This document shows, in pieces, positions 23,451 to 34,010 of a stretch of DNA of 64,000 nt. The DNA comes from Valencia hispanica. Its lineage: Eukaryota > Chordata > Actinopteri > Cyprinodontiformes > Valenciidae. The stretch covers positions 43,009,180 to 43,073,179 of the forward strand of contig OY747702.1 in NCBI GenBank assembly GCA_963556495.2. The letters run 5' to 3'. A model generated the notes under the pieces. That model ran no database searches. It saw only the letters and a program-made list of their open reading frames with translations, and was not told the origin of the DNA. A program made the translations under genes and the position numbers. The first letter of the stretch is position 1, and each line of letters opens with the position of its first letter.

Positions 23451-23911
23451 AAACAAGTTTGTGGTGTTGCCATCACTTGCCTTAATGCTCTCCTTGCAAA
23501 CTTTGCAAATGATGTTCCTTTCTTTGCCCTTTGTCGGCTGGTGAGAAGCCAAACCAGAAGTACATATAATGGACAAGGAGTTTGTCTTTGGAACGAAATT
23601 CTTGTTTCCACTCTCAACCGTGGCTGACGCCATGCTTGTTCACAGGTTGTACACACGTCAGCGGGGCATGGGGGAGACGAATATCACCATGATACACTCT
23701 GAATGGTTTAAGGTCAAAGGGGTGTCATTCGCCAATAAGCAGAGGTTTGCCTTCCTATGCAGAGGCGGGAATACATCAGCGAAACTGTGAATCGTGATAA
23801 AAAAATATCTCAATAATGACAGACCGTCAGACATGTAGATCGTCTAAATAAACTAACAGCGCTGTGAAATTTGGCAAAAAAAAACGGGGTAGGGGCGGGC
23901 TAGAGAAAATA

Positions 23912-24691
23912 ATGAAACCTTAGCTCATATTTGCTGACAGAGTAGACATTAAACTTTATTTTTTTTCATGTGGATTGGCCAAGAATTACAGAGAACTTAG
24001 CAATAAAGTAAGACTAAAAATCTGATTGTTCACAGTTACCATAGTTACGAGCACAGCATTTTCAGCTGCCATCCACCTACAATGTTGTGATGTCACTTGA
24101 ATGCAACCTATTATGTTTTCCAATTACTTGTTTACTTTTGGCACTAGAAAATACTATTCAATCTTTGTTTATGTTCAATAAGTGTATCTAAAATGAATTG
24201 TCTCTGTGACTTTTTTGATTTGGTAAGGAATGGGTGCAGTCAAATAGTATGATATTAATAGTTTAAAGATAATCCATGACAATGGTGGGACATAAATGCT
24301 CCGTTTAGCTGCTAGCAGAACACTGACCAGGAAAAGTATTTCTACATAGATCGGAGCAGAGCAAGCTTAAAGGAATAAGATGCTATAACCTATAGAAGGC
24401 CATGTCACATACCTGACATACATTTGAACATCAAACTGCAATCATTCACTCAAAGTTATAATTGTTTACATTTCATGTATGAATGCAGGTGCAACTCGAA
24501 TGTTAGCTGACTGAACCGTCAGCTAGCCACTGGTACTTGCTAGTCGCGAAAGTTGTCAAATAAAATGAAACACTTTTTTGGAAAACCCACCACTCTACGG
24601 ACATATTATCAGAACGTTACGGAACATCCCAACAGTGTAATGTTTATATTTGTTTGACATAAACCTCTCTAAACAATCAATTTGAAGTACC
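23912..24691. other. Unassigned stretch
   Basis: No gene or repeat end recognised between the hAT fossil and the second 70-bp direct repeat. Confidence 0.35.
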
Positions 24692-24765
24692 TGTGTGTGA
24701 CAAAAGGAGACAGACAAGAGTTTACGTTTTGCTCAAAACCGTTGCAGTTTAATGCTGAATAGAGC
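24692..24765 (+). repeat. 70-bp direct repeat, copy 2
   Basis: Partner of 20426-20500. It differs at only a few positions by eye, starting at GTGACAAAAGGAGAC and ending at CTGAAT. It is followed by GCGCCATCTACAGCTGC, which is absent at copy 1. Confidence 0.75.
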
Positions 24766-25003
24766 TCAAGCTAACGTCTCCTTGGCAGCCCACTGTAGTG
24801 CAACAGCGCCATCTACAGCTGCGGTGGTAGAATCTTTTAGTCTTTTATCTCTTAGTTACAATGATTCAAAAAAAATTAGAATAAGAGGAGGGGGTGCTTG
24901 TTTACTATTAAACCTAAGTAAAGGCTAGTATTTCTAATCCCTTTCATACAGCTAAGAATTTCAGTCATTTTGCTGTTAGCTTGAATACTTTGAGCTACTC
25001 ACT

Positions 25004-25546
25004 GGGTGTTTCTCAATGTCAAGGCGCCTCGCCTACCAAGGCAATGCCTCGGTAGGCAAAGCGCCTTACTTACGAGGACACTGTCCTTCCTTGGTCAAAG
25101 AAAACAGTTAAATGGTACAGACTTAAATCACGTGACCGCGGCTGCCCAGAGCCCGCCTTTTGCTTATGCGCTCTGTTTACGTCCCGCTCATCGTTATATT
25201 TTATACGTTTAAGTTTCAATATAGATGTATAACGAGAGTTTTACTTTTTTTAATTGTGCATATATTGGTTAAATCAAATGTGAAAGCGAGTTAGCACCTG
25301 CTAGCAACCGAAGCTGAAACTTCGAAAATACCGCGATGTATTCTGGGAAATTTTTGACCGAGGGAAGGCATCAAGGAACCTCCCATGTATCCTCAGTTAG
25401 CTAAACGGAAGACAAACGGAGGACAGACGCCTTGGTAGCACATGAACATTGGAACGCGCCTTGGCGGTCCCTGATGACGTGTCTCCTAGGCAACCAGGGC
25501 GGGACCAAGGTATCAAGGCGAGGTTCCTTGGCATTGAGAAACACCC
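25004..25546. mobile_element. TIR MITE, GGGTGTTTCTCAATG type
   Basis: The left end GGGTGTTTCTCAATGTCAAG is matched by the right end read in reverse, GGGTGTTTCTCAATGCCAAG. The subterminal regions repeat CCAAGG and CGCCTTG motifs in both orientations. ACT flanks both ends directly (25001-25003 and 25547-25549) and is a possible 3-bp target duplication, as in Harbinger-type elements. No coding capacity. The superfamily is inferred only from the duplication length. Confidence 0.85.
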
Positions 25547-26352
25547 ACTGTCTCACAGAACTAGCTCTGTTAACTACTTCTAAAAGTGGAGATCACATTT
25601 GGCTGTTCAAAAGAATACAAACAATGAAATGTCATCCCTTCATGCTGAGCGAGATTTCCTACAAAAACGTAGTTTAAAATGTTCAACTGAATCACAGCCG
25701 GCCCCACTCAGTGTAACTGAGGGCAAACTACAGTTGCTTAGCTGACTCAAGTCAATCACTCATCTCATCTAAAAAACATAAAGTGCGTTGTCAATGATTG
25801 AGCACATTGTGTCACTTTCTAAATGAATAAACAAAAGCTCTACACTGCTTAAGTGCTTTAATTTATTCCAACAAAGTGCCTGGATTGTCAGATGAAGTTT
25901 CTTAATTGATTTCTATGCAATAAATCATTTTTTAGGACTTTGTGTCACTTCCAATTTTCTAGCTGTGGAAACGTGACGCTGGAATACACTTGTCAACTCT
26001 AAATTGGTTTGTTTTGACTGACGAGGGATATTGACCAACCACAGAGGCCGGGGGGGTTTCAGAAATTGACCTCTGCTAGATTGCAGCCCATCCAGCAGGG
26101 CAGCGTTGGCGGGGTGATGACGATTCATCATATACTCCGGGTTGGTAGCTACCAGCATTTCTGCATTTCTTTAATCACAGTGACTCTGCTTTGTATTCGT
26201 CATCTCAGTTGCTGGAATAAGTAGCTGAAATAGGAGATTGGGTTATTAAACAGTGTCCCAAGCTTTCATCATCCAAAGATCGAGAGAGTTTTGCGAAAAA
26301 ATCACAGCCACAAGTTGTCCCATTTAAGTTTATCTCAAACCATGAAAGGAAC
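25547..26352. other. Unassigned stretch
   Basis: No gene or repeat recognised between the MITE and LINE copy B. A minus-strand frame at 25925-26158 has no recognisable domain. Confidence 0.35.
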
Positions 26353-27058
26353 AATTCAATTCAATTTCAATTCAGTTTATTTATATAGCGCCAATTCACA
26401 ACAGATGTCATCTCAAGGCACTTAACAAGAAGTTATTTCAATACATTTATACAAACATTCCAATCAGTTAAAAAGTTTCCTATTTAAGGAATCCCAGCAG
26501 ATTGCGTCAGTCATTGGCGTGAGGTTGGGCAGATTTCCAACCACAGCAATCCTTCAGCAATCCCTCATACTGAGCAAGCATGTAGCGACAGTGGAGAGGA
26601 AAAACTCCCCTTTAACAGGAAGAAACCTCCAACAGAACCAGGCTCAGTAGGAGCGGCCATCTGCCACGACCGTCTGGGGGTTTGAGAAGACAGAGCAGAA
26701 CACAGAAGGAACAGAACATCTAGTATAAGAGTAATTTCTATGTTACAGAAAGTAAAAAGTTGATAACAGGACACAGCGGATGTTCAGTTACTGGGAGCAT
26801 CATCCCAGTAGATGCCCCTCGTCCAACAGGGCATTGCAGCCAAGCAGGATACCAGACCAGGTATGTCTTCTATGGGGAGAAAAACACTGAGAGAAAACAA
26901 AGTTAACAGTCGAAATAACAGAATGTACTGTAATACAACTGGAGAGTCGTAGGAGAAAAGGAAGTAGCAGAGTGAAGAAAATTGGTAAGTCTGTCGTCCA
27001 GCAGTCTAAGCCTATAGCAGCATAACTACAGAGATAGCTCAGGATGACCTAAGCCACT

Positions 27059-30043
27059 CTAACTATAAGCTTTATCAAAAAGGAAAGTTTTAAGCCTGGC
27101 CTTAAAAGTAAACAGAGTGTCTGCCTCACGGACTAAAGCTGGGAGCTGGTTCCACAGGAGAGGAGCCTGATAACTAAAAGATCTGCCTCTCATTCTACTT
27201 TTAGAAATCCTAGGAACTTCAAGTAAACCTGCAGTCTGAGAGCGAAGTGCTCTTTTAGGAACATATGGAACAATTAGATCTCTGATGTATGATGGAGCTT
27301 GATTATTAAGGGCTTTGTATGTAAGAAGAAGGATCTTAAATTCTATTCTGGATTTAACAGGGAGCCAATGAAGGGAAGCTAAAACAGGAGAAATGTGATC
27401 TCTCTTTTTAATATTCATCAGAACTCTTGCTGCTGCATTTTGGATCAACTGAAGGCTTTTAATGGCATTTTGTGGACTTTCTGATAGTAAAGAATTACAG
27501 TAGTCCAGCCTTGAGGTAACAAATGCATGGACTAGTTTCTCAGCATCACTCCTGGACAGGATGTTTCTAATTTTAGCAATATTCCAGAGGTGAAAGAAAG
27601 AAATCCTAGAAACCTGTTTAATATGGGATTTAAATGTCATGTCTTAGTCAAAAATAACGCCGAGGTTCTTTACGTTATTACTGGGGGCCAATTTAATGCC
27701 ATCCAGATGAAGTGATTGACTAATCAGTTTCTGTTTAAGAACTTCTGGTCCAAAGACAGCAATTTCTGTCTTGTCAGAATTTAAAAGCAAAAAGTTTAGG
27801 GTCATCCATGCTTTTATGTCTTCCAGACATGCCTGTAATCTACCTAACTGACTGGGTTCATCAGGATTTATGGATAAATATAGTTGTGTATCATCGGCAT
27901 AGCTGTGGAAATTTATCCCATGCTGTCTAATGATTCTACCAATTGGAAGCATATATATGGTGAAAAGAATTGGTCCAAGGACAGAACCCTGTGGAACTCC
28001 ACAAGTAACCCTTGAGAGTGAAGATGATTTATCATTTAGATGAACAAACTGGAATCTATCAGACAAATATGATTTAAACCAGCCTAGTGCTGTTCCTTTG
28101 ATCCCTGCAACATGTTCAAGCCTTTCTAAGACAATATTATGATCGACTGTGTCAAAAGCAGCACTGAGATCTAACAAAACCAGAACAGACACAAGTCCAT
28201 TATCTGAGGCCATGAGAATACCATTAGTAACCTTCACCAGTGCTGTTTCAGTGCTATGATGAGCTCTAAAGCCTGACTGAAACTCTTCAAACAGCTCGTT
28301 ACTGTTTAGATGTTCACAGACTTGATTAGCAACAATTTTCTCAAGGACTTTGGATAAGAAAGGAAGGTTAGATATAGGTCTGTAATTCACTAAGTCATCT
28401 TGATCAAGGGAAGGTTTCTTGAGTAAAGGTTTAATTACAGCTATTTTAAATTCTTGTGGTACGTATCCATTTACTAAGGATAGATTCATCATATCCAAAA
28501 TGGGGCCACGAACCAAATGGAACACTTCTTTAAATAATTTGGTTGGGATTGGGTCCAACATACAAGTTGAAGGTTTAGATGAGGCTAATATTTTTGATAA
28601 TTCTGAAAGCTCGACTGAATCAAAACAGCCTAAGCACAACTGAGGTTCTACAGTTCTTTCATTTACTGAGGAAGAAGTAATCATGTTTGGGAGGGTGCCA
28701 ATGATTTTATTTTTAATAAAATTTATTTTATTTATGAAGAATCTCATAAAATCATCACTGCTAAGAGCTGGGGGAATAGTTTGCTCAACAGAGCTATGAC
28801 TCTGTGTAAGTTTGCCAACTGTACTAAAAAGAAACCTAGGATTGTTTTTATTCGCCTCTATTAATGATGAAAAATATGCTGTTCTAGCTTGTCGAAGGGT
28901 CTTTTTATACAGCAGTAGACTGTTATTCCAGGTTAAATAAGAATCCTCTAGATGTGTAGAGCGCCATTTTCTCTCCAACTTCCTAGTATTCTGCTTTAAA
29001 GTACGCAACTCTGCGTTAAACCAAGGAGTCAGCCTCCTATGGCTAGCCACTTTCTTTTTTAAGGGGGCTACACTATCTAATGCCAAACGCAATGAGGACG
29101 TAACGCTGTGAACCAGACCATCAATTTCTGAAGGGTTAGAGATAGAATTGCTGCCATCCACTGTGTTACTCTGAGACACTGAGGAAAGTAAGAATGGAAC
29201 AGATTCTTTAAAAATTGTTACAGCATTGTCTGATAAAGTTCTACTATAATGAAATTTTCTTTCAGATTTAAGATGGTCAGTTAAAGTAAATTCAAAAGTT
29301 ATCAAGAAGTGGTCAGACAGGACCGGGTTATGTGGGTGGACTGTTATTTCCTCACACTCAATACCGTATGTCAGTACAAGGTCCAAAGTGTGTTTACCTG
29401 AGTGGGTCGATCCCTGTACTTTTTGAGTAAAGCCAATTGAGTCTAAAATAGCATTAAAGGCTGCATTTAGGCTATCACTTTCAGTATCCACATGAATATT
29501 GAAGTCCCCCACTATAATAACCCTATCAGTATTTAATACTAAATCAGATAAAAAATGTGAGATCTGATCCAAGAATTGAGAGTAAGGGCCTGGTGGACGA
29601 TACAAAACCACAAACAAAAATGGTCTTAATGTTTTGCAACTTGGATGAGGAAAATTAAGGGTTAGATGTTCAAAAGAACTGTAGCTATCAATTGGTCTGG
29701 GACTAATTAGTAAATCAGAACGGAAAATGGTTGCAACTCCTCCTCCTCGCCCAGTATTTCTAGGAATGTGAAAATTTAAATGACTGGAAGGAGTTGACTC
29801 ATTAATACTGACATAATCCTCCTGCTGCAACCAGGTTTCTGTGAGACAAAGGAAATCAATGTGATTATCACAAATCAAGTCATTTACTAACAAAGTCTTT
29901 GAGGAGAGAGATCTTATGTTTAATAAACCACATTTAATAGATTTATTTTCAGTCAAAGTTGTATTTATTTTTATGAGATTTCCATAATTTGCTTTTGTTG
30001 GCTTAACTTTTAATCCATTTAATTTTGGCCGTGGGCAAGACAC
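27059..30043 (-). pseudogene. LINE ORF2, endonuclease-RT, one internal stop
   Basis: This 994-codon frame is interrupted by a single TAA at 27644-27646, where copy A has a Gln codon. The APE endonuclease covers about residues 38-250: LNIRSLS at 41, catalytic Glu in LTETW at 67-71, VGDFN at 178-182, SDH at 243-245. The reverse transcriptase covers about 500-790: [10 protein letters not shown] at 623-632, GVPQGS at 682-687, YADD at 715-718. A C-terminal region follows, with RLDYCNSLL and WLPVKSRIEFK blocks typical of L2/CR1 LINEs. The protein would nick target DNA and prime reverse transcription there. The frame opens at a TAA near 30093 and has no ATG before the nuclease motifs. The coordinate given is a GTG, so the real start is uncertain. 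Confidence 0.9.
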
Positions 30044-30136
30044 TGTTTCTATAGGGTAATGGGGGGGTAACAGTACAGAAGCAGCAGAGAGGTAGGTTAA
30101 ACTACGACTCTGCTTCCTGGTCTGGACCCTGGGTTG

Positions 30137-31117
30137 TCAGTGTTTTGGAGGACTAATAAATTCGGCCATATTCCTAGAAAGAAGAGCTGCTCCATCCAAA
30201 GTGGGATGGATGCCGTCTCTCCGGATCAGACCAGGTTTTCCCCAAAAAGTTCGCCAGTTATCAGTGTAGCCCACATCGTTTGCAGGACACCACCTAGACA
30301 ACCATTGATGGAATGACAGCATGCGGCTAAACATGTCGTCACTGGTCCGATCAGGCAGGGGACCAGAAAAGATTACCGAGTCTGACATTGTTTTGGCAAA
30401 CTTACACACCGAAGCAACACTAATTTTAGTGACCTCCGATTGGCGTAACCGGGTGTCATTACCGCCAGCGTGAATAACAATCTTACTGTATTTACGCTTA
30501 TCTTTAGCCAGCAGTTTCAGGTAGGATTTGATGTCGCCCGTTCTGGCCCCTGGCAAACATTTGACTATGGTCAATGGTGTCTCTAATGCCACGTTTCTGA
30601 CTATGGAGCTGCCAATTACCAGGGTTGGCTTCTCAGCGGGTGTGTCGCTGGGCGGGGAAAATCTGTTAGAAACGCGGACCGGTTGGTGGTGGCCCGTGGG
30701 CTGGGTCCTAGAACTATGCTTCCTACGTACAGTCACTCAGCCGCCTAGAGGTCCCGGCTGCGCGGGCTCTACCAGAGGACAGCTAGGGGGTTCTATCCTT
30801 GTTGGCTCCGCGCTGGCTAATGGGCTTCGGCTATCTGCTGGTTTTTCAACAGCGCGGAGCCGTGCTTCTAATTCTGATACCCTCGCCTCCAAAGCTACAA
30901 AAATATTACATTTATTACAGTTACCTTTATCACTAAAGGAGGCAGGGAAGTAACTAAACATCTGACAGAGAGAGCAAGAGAGAAGAGTTAGAGACAGGAG
31001 AGAGAAGAGTAGCCATAGCCGCAATGAAGCTAAGCTAACTGAGCTAGCGAGACCTTCCACCCAAAGAAAAACTGTGTGAAACACGAGGAGTTCCCAAAAC
31101 GTAAAGTACACCACCAC
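30137..31117 (-). pseudogene. LINE ORF1, SGNH-esterase type, one internal stop
   Basis: The frame is open from 31117 to 30137 except for TGA at 30737-30739, where copy A has TGG (Trp). It contains the Cys pairs, a coiled coil ([18 protein letters not shown]) and a complete SGNH core: serine block VIGSSIVRN, GxND block [11 protein letters not shown], and C-terminal DGIHPTLDG. The Ser, Asn and Asp-His positions of the family are all kept. The ATG used in copy A lies near 31018, but a 5-bp loss in the CT-rich run after it moves that start out of frame. The next in-frame ATG is at 30961-30959. Proteins of this type bind LINE RNA; the role of the esterase fold is less clear. Confidence 0.87.
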
Positions 31118-31274
31118 AAAATGTGTGTTTTAGTGTGATTGTGTGTTAAAATAACTTAGAAAAGCCTCAGCACAGAGAAAATAAGATCAATTCAAGAGCG
31201 TTTGAACACCAAAACAGCTCCAGGGAGCACAGCAGTGACAACAGGAAATGACGCAATACGGCTTACCCCGTCAC

Positions 31275-31969
31275 CACTTCCAGAGATAACGGCGCAGCGG
31301 GTCCAGCATAGAAGACTGTGCTGGTTAGAAAACAACACTGCATATGCTGCTGGTAAAACAGAGATGGCAGCATCATGTTGCGGGTGAACATTTTCTCAGC
31401 AGGGACATAAAAGCTGGTCAGAGTTGATGGAACGATGACTGCTGCTAAAACAGGTAAATCCTAGAAAAAATAACTGCTTAGTAGCTGTAAAGGGCTTAAG
31501 ACTAGGGTAGAGGTTTACCTTCCAGCTTGAAAACAACACAAAAGAAACAGCCAACACCATGTAGGATTTCTCCTGCATGTCAATGTCATGCACTTTGTGT
31601 TGGTGTATCAATAAAATAAATAAAAAAATACATGAGTGGTTGTAAGGCCAAAAAATGTGAAAAGGTTTGGGGGGGGAAATGCACGTCTGAAATTTAGGAC
31701 AAACCGAAGCACCTTTTAAAATTACAGTGAGTTAAACATATAAATTATAAATAGATTTTTCTTGTGTTTTTCATAAAAGAAATAAGTGCAATGGCAGACA
31801 TCAAAGTGGAAAACCTTTCAATGATATTAGTATGAGATTGCATGCAGGGCTGGCTCCAGAACTATTTCAAATGTAAATAACCTTTTTCTGTCTTTTTCTT
31901 CTCAATAACTGCTTAATTTAAATTAACATGGCCTTCAAGGAAGAGTATGGAAAAGGCTCCTGAAAATGA
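31275..31969. other. Unassigned stretch before the minisatellite
   Basis: No gene or transposon end was recognised. Short AT-rich runs only. Confidence 0.35.
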
Positions 31970-33280
31970 AAGTCCAAATTCTGATTAAAGTAAAAGTCAG
32001 AATTCTGAAGAAAAAAGTTCGAGTTCTGGGAAGAAAGTCAGAATTCTGACCTTAAGGTCAAAATTCAGGTTAAAGTTAACGTTAGAATTCTGAGAAAAAG
32101 GCAGAAAACTACAAAAGTAAGAATTCTGAGAGTAAAATAAAAATTTTGAGATTACTGTCATAATTCTGAGGAAAAAGGCAGAATTCTTTTTTTTAAAAGT
32201 CAGAATTCTAAGAATAAAATCTAAATTTTTAGATTAAACTCAGAATTCTGAACAAAAAAGTTCGAGTTCTGGGAAGAAAGTCAGAATTCTGAAGAAAGTC
32301 AAAATCAGAATTCTGAGAAAAGAGTCAGAATTCTAAAAAAAAAGGTCAGACTTCTTAGAAAAACTCAGAATTCTTTTCAGTCCTCAAGAGGTGCTTGAAA
32401 GTCAAATTATATTAATTAATTAGATTAAAATCAGTGTCTTCTTAAGAACACAGAAGCAGGAACTTCAGGAACTAGCTGCTGGTTCCCTTATTCATGTAAT
32501 TCTTTATTCTTAAAGGCAGAATTCTGTTTTTTTAAAGTCAGAATTCTGAGAAAAAAGTCAGGATTCTGAGTAAAAGGTCAAAATTTTCAGATTAAAGTCT
32601 AAATTCGGATTAAAGTCAAAATCTGAATTCTGAGAATAAAATCAAATTTCTGAGAAAAAAGTCAAAATTCCAGAATTTAGTGTTAAAGTCAAATTCAAAA
32701 TTCTGTGAATAACGTCTACATTTTGAGATTAAAGTCAAAATTCGGATTAGATTCAAAGTCAGAATCCGAGAATTAAAGTCAAAATTCAGATTAAATTCAA
32801 AGTCATAATTCTAAGAAAAAGTGCAAAATTTTGAGATTAAAGTCAGAGTTCTGAAGAAAAAGTCAGAATTTTGAAATTAAAATCAAAGTCATAATTCTGA
32901 GAAATTCAGAGAATTCAGAGAATTCAGAATTCAGAGAAAATAGTCTAAAGAAAAGTCAAAATTCGGATTAAAGTCAAAATCTTAATTCTGAGATTAAAGT
33001 CAAAATTTGGATTAAAGTCAAAGTCAGAATTCTAAGAAAAAAGGTTGAATTCTTTTTAAGAGTCAGAAATCTTAGAAAAAGTCAGAATTCTGAAATTAAA
33101 GTCAAAGTCAGAATTCTGAGATAAAAAGTTAGAATTCAGAGAAAATAATCAGAAGAAAAGTCAGAATCAGAAATCGAAATCTGAATTCTGAGATTACAGT
33201 CAAAATTCGGATTAAAGTCAAAGGTAGAATTCTGAGAAAAAGTCAGAATTCTGAGATTAAAGTCAGAAATCAAAAATTAA
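31970..33280. repeat. GAATTC-rich minisatellite, period about 20 bp
   Basis: Degenerate units of the form AAAGTCAGAATTCTGAGA, alternating with AAAGTCAAAATTCGGATT, run for about 1.3 kb. The core CAGAATTCTG is a perfect 10-bp palindrome. By hand I count about 25 GAATTC sites. A unique segment at 32376-32510 interrupts the array and recurs at 33850-34010. The array resumes briefly at 33795-33850, beyond an inserted LINE tail. Confidence 0.9.
32376..32510 (+). repeat. Flank duplication inside the minisatellite, copy 1
   Basis: CTTTTCAGTCCTC, TGCTTGAAAGTCA, AACACAGAAGCAGGAACT and AACTAGCTGCTGGTTCCC recur in the same order at 33850-34010. The array and this unit were therefore probably duplicated together. 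Confidence 0.8.
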
Positions 33281-33289
33281 ATGGCAAAA

Positions 33290-33795
33290 CAAGGGATTTT
33301 ATTTGTATAGCACAATTTCATCAACAAGGTAATTCAAGGTGCTTTACATAATTTGATTATTTAAAAAAAGAGAAAAAACAAAAAAACAAAACAAAAACCA
33401 GAATATAACACTGGTAATTAAACGTCAATGAAGCAAGAGAAAAATCAGTAAAGCAACACAGCATGAATACATTTGATGCATATAACAATCATTTACGCAA
33501 AGGCAATTCTAAACAGATGGGTTTTTAGTCTCGATTTAAAGCAGTTCAGAGTTTCAGCAGCTCTACACTCGTCAGGAAGTCTGTTCCAGATAAGGGGAGC
33601 ATAGAAACTGAAAGCTGCTTCTCCATGTTTAGTTCTGAGTCTAGGGATGTTTAGTAGGCTAGAGTTGGAGGACCTGAGTGGTCTTGGTGGTTGGTACCAT
33701 GACAACAGGTCTTCAACATATTTTGGTGCTCAGCCAGGAGTATTTTGAAATCTATTCTCTGAGCTACAGGGAGCCAGTGTAAGGACTGTAGAACT
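33290..33795 (-). mobile_element. L2-like LINE 3' fragment, minus strand
   Basis: The minus-strand frame 33705-33493 reads PPRPLRSSNSSLLNIPR, then HGEAAFSFYAPLIWNRLP and SRLKTHLFRIAF. This is the conserved C-terminus that follows the RT in L2-type LINEs. The tail at 33300-33345 has GTATAGCAC and AAGGTGCTTTACAT in complement. It is 5'-truncated at about 33795 and inserted into the minisatellite. It belongs to the same subfamily as 36763 and 47515. Confidence 0.85.
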
Positions 33796-33849
33796 GTCAA
33801 AATTTGGATTAAAGTCAAAGTCTGAATTCTGAGATTAAAGCAAGAATTC

Positions 33850-34010
33850 CTTTCAGTCCTCTTCTACACAAAATAAATAAAGTTTGAAATAAAAAGCTGG
33901 TGCTTGAAAGTCAGATTTTATTAAACCAGTGTGTTCTTAAAAACACAGAAGCAGGAACTCACAGGGCTTCAGAAACTAGCTGCTGGTTCCCACATTCATG
34001 TATTACAGGT
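33850..34010 (+). repeat. Flank duplication, copy 2
   Basis: Second copy of the segment at 32376-32510, with a longer middle (ACTCACAGGGCTTCAG). It follows the last minisatellite units. Confidence 0.8.

Larger units (their letters stand above)
21552..23633 (-). pseudogene. hAT transposase, ZBED1-like (broken)
   Basis: Minus-strand blocks appear in the correct order for a BED-finger hAT transposase. At 23633-23439 is a BED finger with IICKVCKESIKASDGNTTNLF. At 23045-22593 is a catalytic-region segment with VLDPRYELPSCKFF and STSDLWSSRTSEPYLSLTIHYI. A conserved cysteine/histidine block PCFGHRLYLAI follows in a shifted frame. At 22315-21635 is DYLTEKY-like sequence with DALFDMASLVDPTFK. At the end is DPLEWW, the start of the hAT dimerisation region, followed by a stop at 21552. 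The dimerisation domain is otherwise gone. Frameshifts lie near 23030, 22600 and 21770, and a SINE splits the region after the BED finger. A 158-bp intron with GT/AG ends (22526-22369) joins in frame, so the copy came from DNA and not from mRNA. It is non-functional. Confidence 0.85.
21118..23911 (-). mobile_element. ZBED-type hAT transposon fossil
   Basis: The low-coordinate end shows CTAGGGCTGGGCGATATGAC, a terminus common in fish hAT elements, with TATTATCACGATTTTTTT just inside. The other end shows the inverse ATCGTGATAAAAAAATA near 23790 and a decayed CGGGCTAGAG at about 23903-23912. No 8-bp duplication survives. It encodes a broken BED-finger hAT transposase on the minus strand and contains a SINE at 23204-23450. 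Confidence 0.65.
26353..31274 (-). mobile_element. Full-length CR1/L2-clade LINE, copy B (nearly intact)
   Basis: Same element as 1808-6699, in the opposite orientation. On the minus strand it runs from GTGACGGGGTAAGCC at 31274 to the ATTGAA-type tail at 26353, about 4.9 kb. Unlike copy A, both long frames survive with very few lesions. A 5' UTR, ORF1, ORF2 and a 3' UTR of about 700 bp are all present. No target duplication is evident. Compared with the broken copy A, this one must be a younger insertion of a family that was recently active. Confidence 0.92.

Noticed and set aside
20426..24765. Complete LTR retrotransposon bounded by the 70-bp repeats
   Set aside because: No gag, protease, integrase or RT frames lie between them, and the main content is a hAT transposase in its own right.
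30528..30953. 141-codon plus-strand frame
   Set aside because: Antisense shadow of LINE ORF1.
31970..33280. CRISPR-like array from regular short repeats
   Set aside because: Units are directly adjacent and degenerate, without unique spacers, and the setting is eukaryotic. It is a minisatellite.
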